NCBI GenBank assembly: GCA_963808455.1
Contig: CAWEHT010000431.1
Location: forward strand, 1-10,696
Length of the DNA stretch: 10,696 nt
Reading direction: 5' to 3'
From: CAWEHT01 sp963808455
GTDB lineage: Bacteria; Chloroflexota; Anaerolineae; CG2-30-64-16
Shown piece by piece: positions 1 to 7,753 of the stretch (positions within the stretch are counted from its first letter, which is position 1; each line of letters opens with the position of its first letter). A model generated the notes under the pieces. The model did no database searches. It was not told where the DNA came from and was given only the letters and a program-made list of their open reading frames with translations. A program made the translations under genes and the position numbers.

Positions 1-100
1 GCAGATCTCCGGCAGTTCTGAATCTTTGCGTCGCCGGGCCCCCAGGCGAGAAAGCGTCGTCGCGGCATGCCAGCACGGGCAGAGGGTTGAGCGCAAGCCC

Positions 101-129
101 TTGGGCTTTGGCATGGGCGGTGCTATACT
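101..129 (+). promoter_or_regulatory. Extended -10 promoter for the M1 peptidase gene
   Basis: A -35-like TTGGGC (101-106) is followed after 17 bases by TATACT (124-129). TATACT is preceded by TGC, giving an extended -10 (TGn) element. It lies about 145 bases upstream of the chosen peptidase start at 276, so the transcript would have a leader of roughly 140 bases. I see no clear structure in that leader and no supported gene in 1-275. The -10 is nearly identical to the one upstream of the radical SAM operon. This is read by eye and is not experimental. Confidence 0.55.
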
Positions 130-275
130 GGCCTGAGCATGGATCGCCAACCTGCTGCCGGCCGGACGCGGGCCAGGAGCACAAGACGGGTTGGCATTCC
201 TCTAGCGCAGGTTCTTCGGCCTGCGCAGTGCACCGCAATGCAGCCCGGCGCATCGCTTCGTCATCGGGAGATCGT

Positions 276-1784
276 ATGCTGCAAAAGCCCCATCGCCTGA
301 CCGCCGTGCGGCTTGCCCTGATCCTGGCCTGTGGCCTGCTGGGCCTCGCGGCCCTCGGCGTGGCCGGGCGCGCGCTCGTGCGGCGTCCGGCCGCCGCGGA
401 CCTGCTGGCCGACTACAGGGCGGCACTGGCCCCGGGCTTTGCGATGGCCCCAGCCCAACTGGAGGCGCTCTCCGCCTACAGCATCACCGTGCAAATAGAT
501 CCGGGCAGCCGGGCTTATACAGGCACACTGGAAGTCTCTTTCCCGGTTACGGGCACCGCGCCATGGCAGGACGTATGCTTCAGGCTATACCCCAACCTGG
601 ACCAATACAACGGCCGTCTCGACGTTACCGGCGCCAGCCTGAACGGGATCACGGCCAGCTATCAGTACACCTCCGAGCGCACCGCGGTCCAGATCCTGCC
701 GGCACGGCCCTTGCCCATCGGTACCCGCGCTCGAGCACAGCTCCGGTACGCCGGCCAGGCCCCATTGAACGACGATAGCGCCTACACTCTGTTCGGCCAG
801 GGGCAGGGTATCCTGGCTTTGCCGTTCTTCTATCCGATGATGCCCGCCCGCCGCGGCGACAAATGGTCGCTGGAGGTGGCGGACCCGCAAGGAGACTACG
901 GCTTCGAGGGGGCGGCTCTGTATCAGGTCGACGTGACCGCACCGGCCGATGAGGTCATTGCGGCGACCGGAGCCGCTACCCATCAAACGCCTCGATCAGG
1001 CGGCCTGGTGACGACACACTACGTCATGGGGCCTGCCCGCGAGTTTGCCCTGGCGCTCAGCCCGCGCTACCAGGTGCTCGACGGCGAGGCCAACGGCGCC
1101 CAGATCCATTCGTACTTCCTGCCCGAAGACGCGGATAGTGGCAAGGCCGCCCTGATCGATGCTATCGCGGCGATCCAGATCTACAGCGATGAGTTCGGCC
1201 CCTATCCCTTCAGGAACATGTCTGCAGTCGAGGTGCCCATAGGCACCCACGGCCAGGAGCTGCCGGGCATGAGCTTCCTCGGCAGCGATGACTACGGCTC
1301 GCATCAGGACTCGTTGGAAGTGCTGATAGCTCACGAGTTTGCCCACCAATGGTGGTACAACCAGGTAGGCAACGACAGAACGCAAACGCCCTGGCTGGGC
1401 GAGGCGCTGGCCGAGTCCTCGGTCTATATTTACTTCGCCGACCGCCACGGCGTGCCGGCGGCCGAGTTGCTGCGCCAGCAGCGTTGGGAGGCGCCGGTGA
1501 GCTACGCGGCCAGCGCCGGGCACGACGCGCCGATCGGGTTGCCGGTGGCAAGCTACAATCAGAGCAACTACGAAACGATCGTGTACGCCAAGGGCGCGCT
1601 CTTCATGCTGGCGTTGCGGGATGAGCTGGGAGCTTTCCAATACCGGCGCGGCTTGCAGACCTACCTGAACAACTGTCGCTGGCGCATCGCTACCCCGGAT
1701 GACCTCCGGCACGCCATGGAGAGCGTGTCGGGGAAGGACCTGCGCAGCCTTTTCGACAAGTGGGTGGGAGGGGCGGTCGGGTAG
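276..1784 (+). CDS. Membrane-anchored M1 family zinc aminopeptidase-like metallopeptidase
   Basis: A 502-residue protein, predicted to cleave N-terminal residues from peptides outside the cytoplasmic membrane. The ATG at 276 is chosen because GGGAG lies 5 bases upstream, the protein then begins with a basic stretch and a hydrophobic segment (about residues 12-31, likely an uncleaved signal anchor), and the promoter at 101-129 would lie inside any longer reading. Residues 60-200 look like the beta-rich M1 N-terminal domain. The zinc site is HEFAH (H353, E354, H357), with the third ligand E376 after the usual 18-residue gap. Y437 in YAKGA matches the catalytic tyrosine. The substrate-binding GxMEN-type motif is divergent (HGQEL, 325-329) but keeps Glu328. 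The protein ends soon after the catalytic domain and lacks the long C-terminal helical domain of classic M1 enzymes. It is a single gene facing the radical SAM operon, and its physiological substrate is unknown. Confidence 0.93.
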   Translation: MLQKPHRLTAVRLALILACGLLGLAALGVAGRALVRRPAAADLLADYRAALAPGFAMAPAQLEALSAYSITVQIDPGSRAYTGTLEVSFPVTGTAPWQDVCFRLYPNLDQYNGRLDVTGASLNGITASYQYTSERTAVQILPARPLPIGTRARAQLRYAGQAPLNDDSAYTLFGQGQGILALPFFYPMMPARRGDKWSLEVADPQGDYGFEGAALYQVDVTAPADEVIAATGAATHQTPRSGGLVTTHYVMGPAREFALALSPRYQVLDGEANGAQIHSYFLPEDADSGKAALIDAIAAIQIYSDEFGPYPFRNMSAVEVPIGTHGQELPGMSFLGSDDYGSHQDSLEVLIAHEFAHQWWYNQVGNDRTQTPWLGEALAESSVYIYFADRHGVPAAELLRQQRWEAPVSYAASAGHDAPIGLPVASYNQSNYETIVYAKGALFMLALRDELGAFQYRRGLQTYLNNCRWRIATPDDLRHAMESVSGKDLRSLFDKWVGGAVG

Positions 1785-1814
1785 CGCGAGCTTTCAGAGA
1801 TGGAAGCCGGGTAT

Positions 1815-1833
1815 CGGCGGGCGACCACCGCCG
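1815..1833. terminator. Possible hairpin between convergent genes
   Basis: The 73-base gap between the convergent peptidase and radical SAM gene D contains CGGCGG (1815-1820) and CCGCCG (1828-1833) with a 7-base loop. No T-run follows on either strand, so it does not meet the usual intrinsic terminator pattern. It is listed only because it is the sole structured element where two transcripts meet. Confidence 0.25.
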
Positions 1834-1857
1834 GGGGTGCCTCAAGAAACGGCTCTC

Positions 1858-3294
1858 CTACTGGCTGCGTATGCGCATATACTGCCAGGCGTTACGCACG
1901 TACGCAGAAGGGCTCATACGCATCGGGAAGAGGCGGCGGCTGAGGGCATAGCCTTTCCACAGCTTGTAGACCAGCCAGAACGCGGGGTTTGTGGGCAGCT
2001 TGATGAGGTGCCGCACCATCCCGCGCAGCCTGGGAAATTCCACGGTCAGCGCAAATAGCTTTTGCAGGTTCTCGATCTGGCGCTTGTCGGCGGAGCTGGC
2101 AAACTTGATGACCGTGCTGTCGCTGACGGAGCCGGTCAGGTCGTCGAATGTGCCATCCATCATCCCCATGGCAAAAGCCATTTCGCCCATCTGGGTCTTT
2201 GGATAAGGCTGGAAGAGGAAGACATTGGCATAGGCCGGGCGGGCCTGGATGTTGAGGTCCAGCGTTTCGAGGTCGGTGGCGAGGTTCCCACCGGGCAAAC
2301 CAAGCATGTTGTTGGTAGAAAAGACGATGTGATGCTCACGCAGTAGCCGGGAAGCGTTCAGGATCTGCTCGCGCGACATGTGCCGGTTCAGGATCTCGTT
2401 GCGCAGATGCTCGTTCCCCGCCTCCAGGCCATAGCTCACGCTGACGCAGCCGCCCTCCCGAAGCAGACCGGCCACCTCCTCGTCCATGAGGTTGGCCCGC
2501 ACCTGGCACCACCAGGGCAGCTGGATCTCGTCGGCGTAGCGGGCAGTGAACTTGCGCAGCCAGGCCCGGTTGATGATGAACGTGTCATCCATGAAGATGA
2601 TAAAACTGAGGCCATACCGATCGCGCACCTCTTTGATTTCCTGCAAGACGTTGCCCACGCTGCGCTGGCGCGTGCGCTTGCTCCCCGGGTACAGGTCCGC
2701 GTAAGCCTTGTTGAAGCAGAACGAGCAATCGTAGGGGCAGCCTCGCCCGGTGATGATGGGCCGGATACGGGTGTGCGCGCTGGCCGGATGCGCATCGTAA
2801 AGGAGCTTGCGATCGGCGAAGGGCAAGGCGTCGAGCCCTGCCTCGTCGAGCAGAGGGCGCGGCGCGTTGCGATGGATGGCACCGTCTTTGCCCTTGACGT
2901 GCCAGTTGGGAATGGCCGTGATATCGGCGCCGGCCTGGAGCGCATCGAGCAGGTCCACGGTCGCCTGCTCGCCTTCACCGATGCAGAGGGCGTCCACGCC
3001 GTCGGCCTCGATCATTTCCGGGAAAAAGGTCGGGTGCGGACCGCCGAATATCGAGAGGACACCCGGGCAAGCCGCGCGGATGCGGCGATTGAGTTCCAGG
3101 TAATAAGGATGCATGCCGGTATACACCGTGTAGCCGACCACGTCAGGACGCAGCCGCCTCGTCGCAGCGACGGGATCCTCGTCCGTGGCGACGACCAGGC
3201 TAACGCGGTGGCCCGCCTGTTTTAGAGCGCCTGCAATGAGGAGAACGCCCTGCGGCTCGTTGTCGATCTCGCGGACGATAAACAGCAAATGCAT
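1858..3294 (-). CDS. B12-binding domain radical SAM protein (operon gene D)
   Basis: An intact 478-residue protein. Residues 1-125 form a Rossmann-like cobalamin-binding domain with the GGPHPTFFPE and CIGEGE segments typical of B12-dependent radical SAM enzymes, but with no DxHxxG cobalamin-ligand motif. The radical SAM domain follows, with the 4Fe-4S/SAM motif GCPYDCSFC (C186, C190, C193), then GLEAGNE and MLGLPGG segments typical of the fold. The C-terminal 90 residues are basic and specific to this protein. The ATG at 3294 has a purine-rich AGCAGG 4 bases upstream and starts 16 bases after the reconstructed stop of gene C, so it is probably the last gene of the operon. It most resembles gene B (shared RSVxNVxQE and FADRxLL blocks). 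By family it should methylate or rearrange an unactivated carbon using SAM and possibly cobalamin. The substrate cannot be told. Confidence 0.93.
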   Translation of the reverse strand: MHLLFIVREIDNEPQGVLLIAGALKQAGHRVSLVVATDEDPVAATRRLRPDVVGYTVYTGMHPYYLELNRRIRAACPGVLSIFGGPHPTFFPEMIEADGVDALCIGEGEQATVDLLDALQAGADITAIPNWHVKGKDGAIHRNAPRPLLDEAGLDALPFADRKLLYDAHPASAHTRIRPIITGRGCPYDCSFCFNKAYADLYPGSKRTRQRSVGNVLQEIKEVRDRYGLSFIIFMDDTFIINRAWLRKFTARYADEIQLPWWCQVRANLMDEEVAGLLREGGCVSVSYGLEAGNEHLRNEILNRHMSREQILNASRLLREHHIVFSTNNMLGLPGGNLATDLETLDLNIQARPAYANVFLFQPYPKTQMGEMAFAMGMMDGTFDDLTGSVSDSTVIKFASSADKRQIENLQKLFALTVEFPRLRGMVRHLIKLPTNPAFWLVYKLWKGYALSRRLFPMRMSPSAYVRNAWQYMRIRSQ

Positions 3295-3310
3295 CGAACC
3301 TGCTCTTTGC

Positions 3311-4715
3311 TCAGGCTTGTCTGGCGGGCACGAAGAAGCGGCGAGCGTTGCCGATAGTGTTGGGGAGTTCGGCCCAAAAGCTCTTCTTGGTCACCTTCTC
3401 CCACACACGCGGGGCGATAAAGGTAAAAGCGCCGGTAGGCCTCTTTCCATTTGCGCACGACCAGGTCGGGATCATAGCCGGGCATGGCGAAACTCGCGTG
3501 GTCAGAGTGGATCGCGTAATCCTGCCAATCGTGGGCCAGGATACTGCCGCGCTTCTGGATCAGATCGTACATTTCTGTGCCCGGGTAGGGTGTAGCCAGC
3601 ATGAAGTTGGCCAGGGTGGGGTCCAGCTCGAGCGCCAGGCGGATCGTCTTCTCCATGCTGGCCTCGGTTTCCTCCGGCATGCCGAAGATGAAAAAGCCCA
3701 TGGTCTGCAAGCCGGCCTCCTTGGCCCAGCGCATGGCGTTGCGGGCCTGCTCGGTGGTCTGCGATTTCTTGATCACGTCGCGCAAGATGCTTTCGTCGCC
3801 GCTCTCGATGCCGAAGCCAACGCGCTTGCAGCCCGCGGCCTTCATGAGCCGGAATAGCTCGGCGTCGCAGTGGTTGACCTTCATGCCGTGCACGGTGGTC
3901 CAGGGCACGGTCTGGAGGCCTTCCGCGACCAGCGCCCGGCACAGGTCCTTGGCCCGATCCAGCCGCAGGTTCCAGATATCGTCGGTCAGGCCGATCTCTG
4001 TGGCCCGCAGATCGCGGACCAGCCAGCGCCATTCGCCGACGACGTTGGCGATGGATCGCGGGCGCCAGGTATGCCCGGTGATGGGCTTGGAACAGTAGGT
4101 GCACTTGTAAGGGCAACCCCGGCTGGTCATGATCGTGTAGGAGCGCGCCCGGGCATCCAGCCCATCGGTGATGGGTTGCAAATTCGTGTAGCGGCTGATC
4201 TTGAACAGATCGTGCGCGGGATACGGGATGGCATCCAGGTCCGGCACCAGGCGGCCGGGCGCGTTGGCCAGGATCTGCCCACCCCGGCGCCAGAAAAGGC
4301 CGTGGACCTCCTCAAAAGGCCGCTGCCCGGCCAACGCCTCCACGAGCTCGAGCAGGCTCTCCTCGGCCTCGCCCTGGACGACATAGTCCACTTCAGGGTG
4401 GTCAGGGCCGAGCGATTCGTAGGGCATGAGCGTCAGGTGCGGGCCGCCAAGCACGGTGGTCAGGCCCAGGCGCTTGCCCTCCTGGGCCATCTGCCAGGCA
4501 TCCTTGATCAGCGGGGTGCAGGCGCTGATGCCCAGCAGCTCGTAGCGGTGGCGCTGCACCACGGAGCGCAAAGGCTCGTCCTCGACGCAGGCATCGTAGA
4601 GGCCCACCTGGTGCCCGCTCTCGCGGAGGACGGCGGCCAGGTAGCCGATTCCCAGCGGGATATGCTTGCGCTCGTTCCAGAGTGCTGAAGCAGGGCTGGC
4701 CAGCAGTATGCGCAC
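3311..4715 (-). CDS. B12-binding domain radical SAM protein (operon gene C), frameshifted near the C-terminus
   Basis: About 467 residues after correction. The GTG at 4715 is chosen: GAGAGG lies 9 bases upstream, the gene B stop is 2 bases away, and the protein then begins VRILLASP, a usual start of the cobalamin-binding domain. A TTG at 4721 is the alternative. Residues 1-130 are the B12-type domain (LGGPHLTL, VVQGEAEE; no DxHxxG). The cluster motif is GCPYKCTYC (C201, C205, C208), followed by FGIESGDE and FGMPEETE. After FYLYRP the frame breaks at the G-run 3411-3414. Dropping one base restores RVWEKVTKKSFWAELPN and a stop at 3311, just before gene D. Uncorrected, the frame runs on to 3222 and overlaps gene D by 73 bases with unrelated residues. 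It is the closest relative of gene A in the window. The reaction and substrate are unknown. Confidence 0.9.
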
Positions 4716-4717
4716 GC

Positions 4718-6108
4718 TCAATGACCTCTCAGATCGCGAAACTTGCGCACATATTTGTGCGGGTCTCCATATTTGCGCCTGAAGGCGCACGCCACGCGCG
4801 CGGCGCGGTTCTTCAGCTTCCGCTCCTGGCTGTGGTCGCGCGCCCACGCCAGGAATTCGTAATCCGCGCCTTTGATCTTGGGCTCGGTCGGGTTGCGGCG
4901 ATAGCTGTCGTAGTCGGTGATCAGGCTGAGATCGTGTTCGACGCAATAGTCATAGAGATCCGTGCCGGGATGGGGCGTGAAGAAAGCCGGGCTGTAGTAG
5001 TCGGGGTCGAGCTCACGGATCATCTCGACCGTATCCATGACCTCTTCCTTGGTTTCCGTAGGCATGCCCAGCATGTAGTTGGCCCAGATAGCCAGCCCAT
5101 ACTTGCGACAGACCCGGGCCGCATCGAGGTTGCGCTGCACCGTGGTGCCCTTGCGGAGAAAGTTGAGGATCCGCTGGTTGCCACTCTCGAAGCCGATGAA
5201 ATAGCCGCGCAGCCCCGCACTGGCCATCGCAGCGACCACGTCCTCGTGGAGCGTGATGATGTCGGCCCGGCTTTGGCAGAAGAAGGGCTGGCGGAAGCCC
5301 TCGGCCTTGTAGCGGCGGCAGAACTCGAGGACCCATTGGCGGTCCTCGGTCAAACAGTCGTCATGGAACATGAAGCTCGCAAAATCATAGCGGACGCGCA
5401 GCTGGCCCAGCTCTTGGATCACATTGTCAACGCTGCGGCGGCGCACCTTCTTGCCGAAGATCAGAATCCTCGCCCGGCTTGCAGAACGAGCAGTTGTAGA
5501 CGCAGCCGCGGCCGGCGATGATCGTCACGAAAGGGCCGGGCAGCTCGGCGACAAAAGGCACTTCGGGGCTGTTCAGCCTATAGCCCCACTTGCGCCACTC
5601 GTCGAGGAAGAGGTCACGATCGGCGAAGGGGATGGCGTCCAAATCCGGCATCTCGCCGCGGAGCACTTTTTCGGCCGGAGGCTGGCCGCCGGCGATGGCG
5701 TGCAGTAGCCTGGGGAAAGTGACCTCGCCTTCGTGCGTCACCAGGTAGTCCACATTGGGCACACGCAGCGCGTCGTCGAGGGCCAGGGTCACGTGAGGGC
5801 CGCCGACAACCGCGACGACGTCGGGCTTGACCTGGCGGGCAATGGCCAGGGCCTGCTTGACCGGGTTGTAATCGACAGACATCATGGTCAGGCCGATGAC
5901 ATCGGGCGCCCGGCGGGCGAATTCCGCCCGAAAGTGGTCCCAACTGTCGAGCCGCGCGCAGGTCGATGAGGTCAACGTCGAAACCCTCGGCCTTCGCAGC
6001 GGCGCTGAGGCTGGCAAGGCCGTGGGAGACCCAGCCGGCGTCCATGCCCTGGCTCAGGCAGTTGAAACCGCGTCCGGCGATGCCGGGGTATATCAGCGTG
6101 GTCTTCAT
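4718..6108 (-). CDS. B12-binding domain radical SAM protein (operon gene B), two frameshifts
   Basis: About 462 residues after correction. The ATG at 6108 overlaps the gene A stop as ATGA, so re-initiation by coupled ribosomes is likely. The nearest Shine-Dalgarno-like AAGGAG is 14 bases upstream, too far by itself. The N-terminus starts MKTTLIYPGIAGRGF. The first break, within 5952-5959, needs one base removed to join DVDLIDLR to RLDSWDHF. The B12-type domain follows (VVGGPHVTL, VTHEGE; no DxHxxG). The cluster motif is GCVYNCSFC (C202, C206, C209). The second break, about 5460-5464, comes right after CKPGEDS; removing one base restores IFGKKVRRRSVDNV. The rest is a normal radical SAM fold (GFESGNQ, MLGMPTETK) ending at 4718. 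It is similar in style to gene D. As sequenced it would be read as two or three fragments. The function beyond the superfamily is unknown. Confidence 0.9.
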
Positions 6109-7591
6109 ACGGCCGGCCGTAGCTCCTTCTTCTCCTTGCGAGGGATGATGGTACGCCAGGCCAGGCGGGCGTTGCGGGGTAGGTTCAGCCAGAATTCCCT
6201 GCGGCACGCGGTCCGCAAGACATACCGTGGCCGCCAGTAGAACTGGCGGTAGGCCTTGTTATACATCTCCTCGACCAGCTCGGCGGTGAGGTCGCCCAGC
6301 TCGTCGCGCGCCCGAGTGTCAAAGAAGACGTAATCTTCCCAGTCTTTCATGAGCAGCCGGCCGTGGCGCTTCACTTCTTCGTAAACGCGTGTGCCGGGAT
6401 AGGGCGTCATCATGCTGAAATTGGCAATCATGGGATCGACCTCGATGGCGAAGTCGATCGTGCGCTGCATGGACTCGCGCGAGTCACCGGGCAGGCCGAT
6501 GATGAAGAAGCCGATGGTCTCGATGCCGACCCGCTTGGCGTTGTCGAAGGCCTGGCGGATCGTCTCGTGATCGACATGTTTGTCGATGCGAGCGAGCATG
6601 TCGGGATCGCCGGTTTCGACCCCGAAGGCCGTGCGTTTCAGGCCCGCCGCTTTCAGCCTCCTCAGCAGGTCGAGGTCGGCCAGGTTCGCGCGAATGCCGT
6701 TGACGAAGATCCAGGGCACGTGCTGAAGATCGTTGGCGATGAGCAGGTCGCAAATCTCGTGCAAGCGCGGCTTGCGTATGTTGGCGCTGTCATCGAGGAC
6801 GCCGATCTCAACGGCGCCCAGATCTCGGACGAGATGCCGCCACTCTGCCAGCACGTTTTCGGGCGAGCGAGCTCGCCATTTGATCGGCATGATGCTTTGC
6901 GAGCAGAAGGTGCAGCGGTAGGGGCAACCACGGCTCGTCAGGATGGAGAAGCTGCGCGACCCATCGACCACGTCCGTGGCGGGCTGCAAATTCGTGTACA
7001 AATGCATCTTGAACAAATGGTACGCCGGCCAGGGCAGGCTGTCCAGGTCCTGCACCTCGGGGCCGGGCGGGTTGCGATGGAGCTCGCCATCGGCGGTCTT
7101 GTAGCTGACGCCCTCGACGGTGCTGAAGAGGTCGAGGGCGGGAGCCATGAGGCCTGCCGTGCCAGGCGCGGCTTGGTCGCGCAGGAAACGCTCGACCTGA
7201 TCGCAGATCGCCGACCAGGCAGTTTCGCCTTCGCCGCGCACGACCGAGATCCACGGCCGGCTGGCGGAGCGACTCGAAATCCAGGCCTTCCGTGACGACG
7301 CTGACGTGCGGGCCACCCAGGACGATCGGGATGTCCAGCTCGCGCTTGATGGCCTCGGCAGTGCGCCAGGCGCCCGTCACCTGCGGCGTGTTGGCGGTGA
7401 TGCCGGCGATGTGCGGCTTGAACTCTTGCAAGAACTCGGCGAGCGGTTGTTCCTCGACGTCGGCATCATAGATGCGCACCTCGTCCCCACGTCTTTCGGA
7501 CATTGCGCCGAGGTAGGCCAGCCCCAGATGAGGGGTAGTGCGGGTGTCGATGGGCAAGTGGAACCTGGGATTGATCGAGCGCGACGCGCAA
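6105..7591 (-). CDS. B12-binding domain radical SAM protein (operon gene A), two frameshifts, TTG start
   Basis: The first gene of the operon, about 494 residues after correction. The TTG at 7591 is chosen because a perfect GGAGG lies 5 bases upstream and, after dropping one base near 7576, it reads MRVALINPRFHLPIDTR, the classic opening of a B12-binding/radical SAM protein. A second extra base at 7244-7246 joins QPAVDL to VVRGEGET. The cobalamin-type domain spans residues 1-130 (LGGPHVSV; no DxHxxG). The cluster motif is GCPYRCTFC (C222, C226, C229), followed by FGVETGD and IIGLPGDSRES. The C-terminal tail is FYWRPRYVLRTACRREFW, then a basic end at 6105. It shares HLFK..YTNLQP and EW..LVRDL blocks with gene C, even at DNA level. 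It is a SAM-dependent radical enzyme of unknown substrate. An upstream ATG in the same frame as the middle part exists at 7662 but gives an implausible N-terminus. Confidence 0.9.
6109..6120 (-). repeat. 12-bp perfect palindrome in front of the gene B start
   Basis: ACGGCCGGCCGT lies directly before the gene B ATG and between that ATG and the AAGGAG at 6123-6128. It is also the coding end of gene A (residues R-P-A-V). A fold here would shorten the effective distance between the Shine-Dalgarno sequence and the start codon. It may equally be chance in GC-rich coding DNA. Confidence 0.4.
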
Positions 7592-7596
7592 GGGTA

Positions 7597-7601
7597 CCTC
7601 C
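7597..7601 (-). promoter_or_regulatory. Ribosome binding site that fixes the TTG start of gene A
   Basis: On the - strand GGAGG stands 5 bases before TTG (7591-7589). No ATG or GTG with comparable spacing opens a plausible N-terminus, and the codons after this TTG give the expected start of the family once one extra base is removed. Confidence 0.75.
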
Positions 7602-7691
7602 AACAACGCTCGATTTTCGGGCAGCAATTGCGGATCGCGGGTATTTTCAAAGGGGCGCGCAATCCTTCCTTCCTCTATCTGCGGTCGGGAC

Positions 7692-7722
7692 AGTATATCA
7701 CAAGTGCCGATTCCGGACACAA
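7692..7722 (-). promoter_or_regulatory. Promoter of the four-gene radical SAM operon
   Basis: On the - strand TATACT (7697-7692) is preceded by TGA, an extended -10 element. A loose TTGTGT (7722-7717) lies 19 bases upstream and could act as a weak -35. The site falls in the 162-base gap between rtcB and gene A and would give a leader of about 95 bases. The rest of this gap shows no convincing terminator for rtcB, so read-through from rtcB remains possible. Confidence 0.5.
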
Positions 7723-7753
7723 TGTGGGGGCCCAACAGCTCTTCGTTGAGCGT

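Noticed and set aside
1..69. Start of a leftward gene at an ATG at 69 on the - strand
   Set aside because: It has only about 23 codons in the window, no ribosome binding site and no recognisable residues. It cannot be supported.
87..275. N-terminal extension of the M1 peptidase to an ATG at 87
   Set aside because: It would bury the signal anchor about 75 residues inside the protein, overlaps the promoter at 101-129 and has no ribosome binding site. The ATG at 276 has one.
324..335. Lipoprotein signal peptide at C19 of the peptidase (ILAC)
   Set aside because: The cysteine sits mid-way through the hydrophobic segment, and Leu at -2 is a poor lipobox fit. A signal anchor is the simpler reading.
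4716..4946. N-terminal extension of radical SAM gene C up to 4946
   Set aside because: The extra residues are the gene B C-terminus read in the wrong frame. The conserved domain begins at the GTG at 4715.
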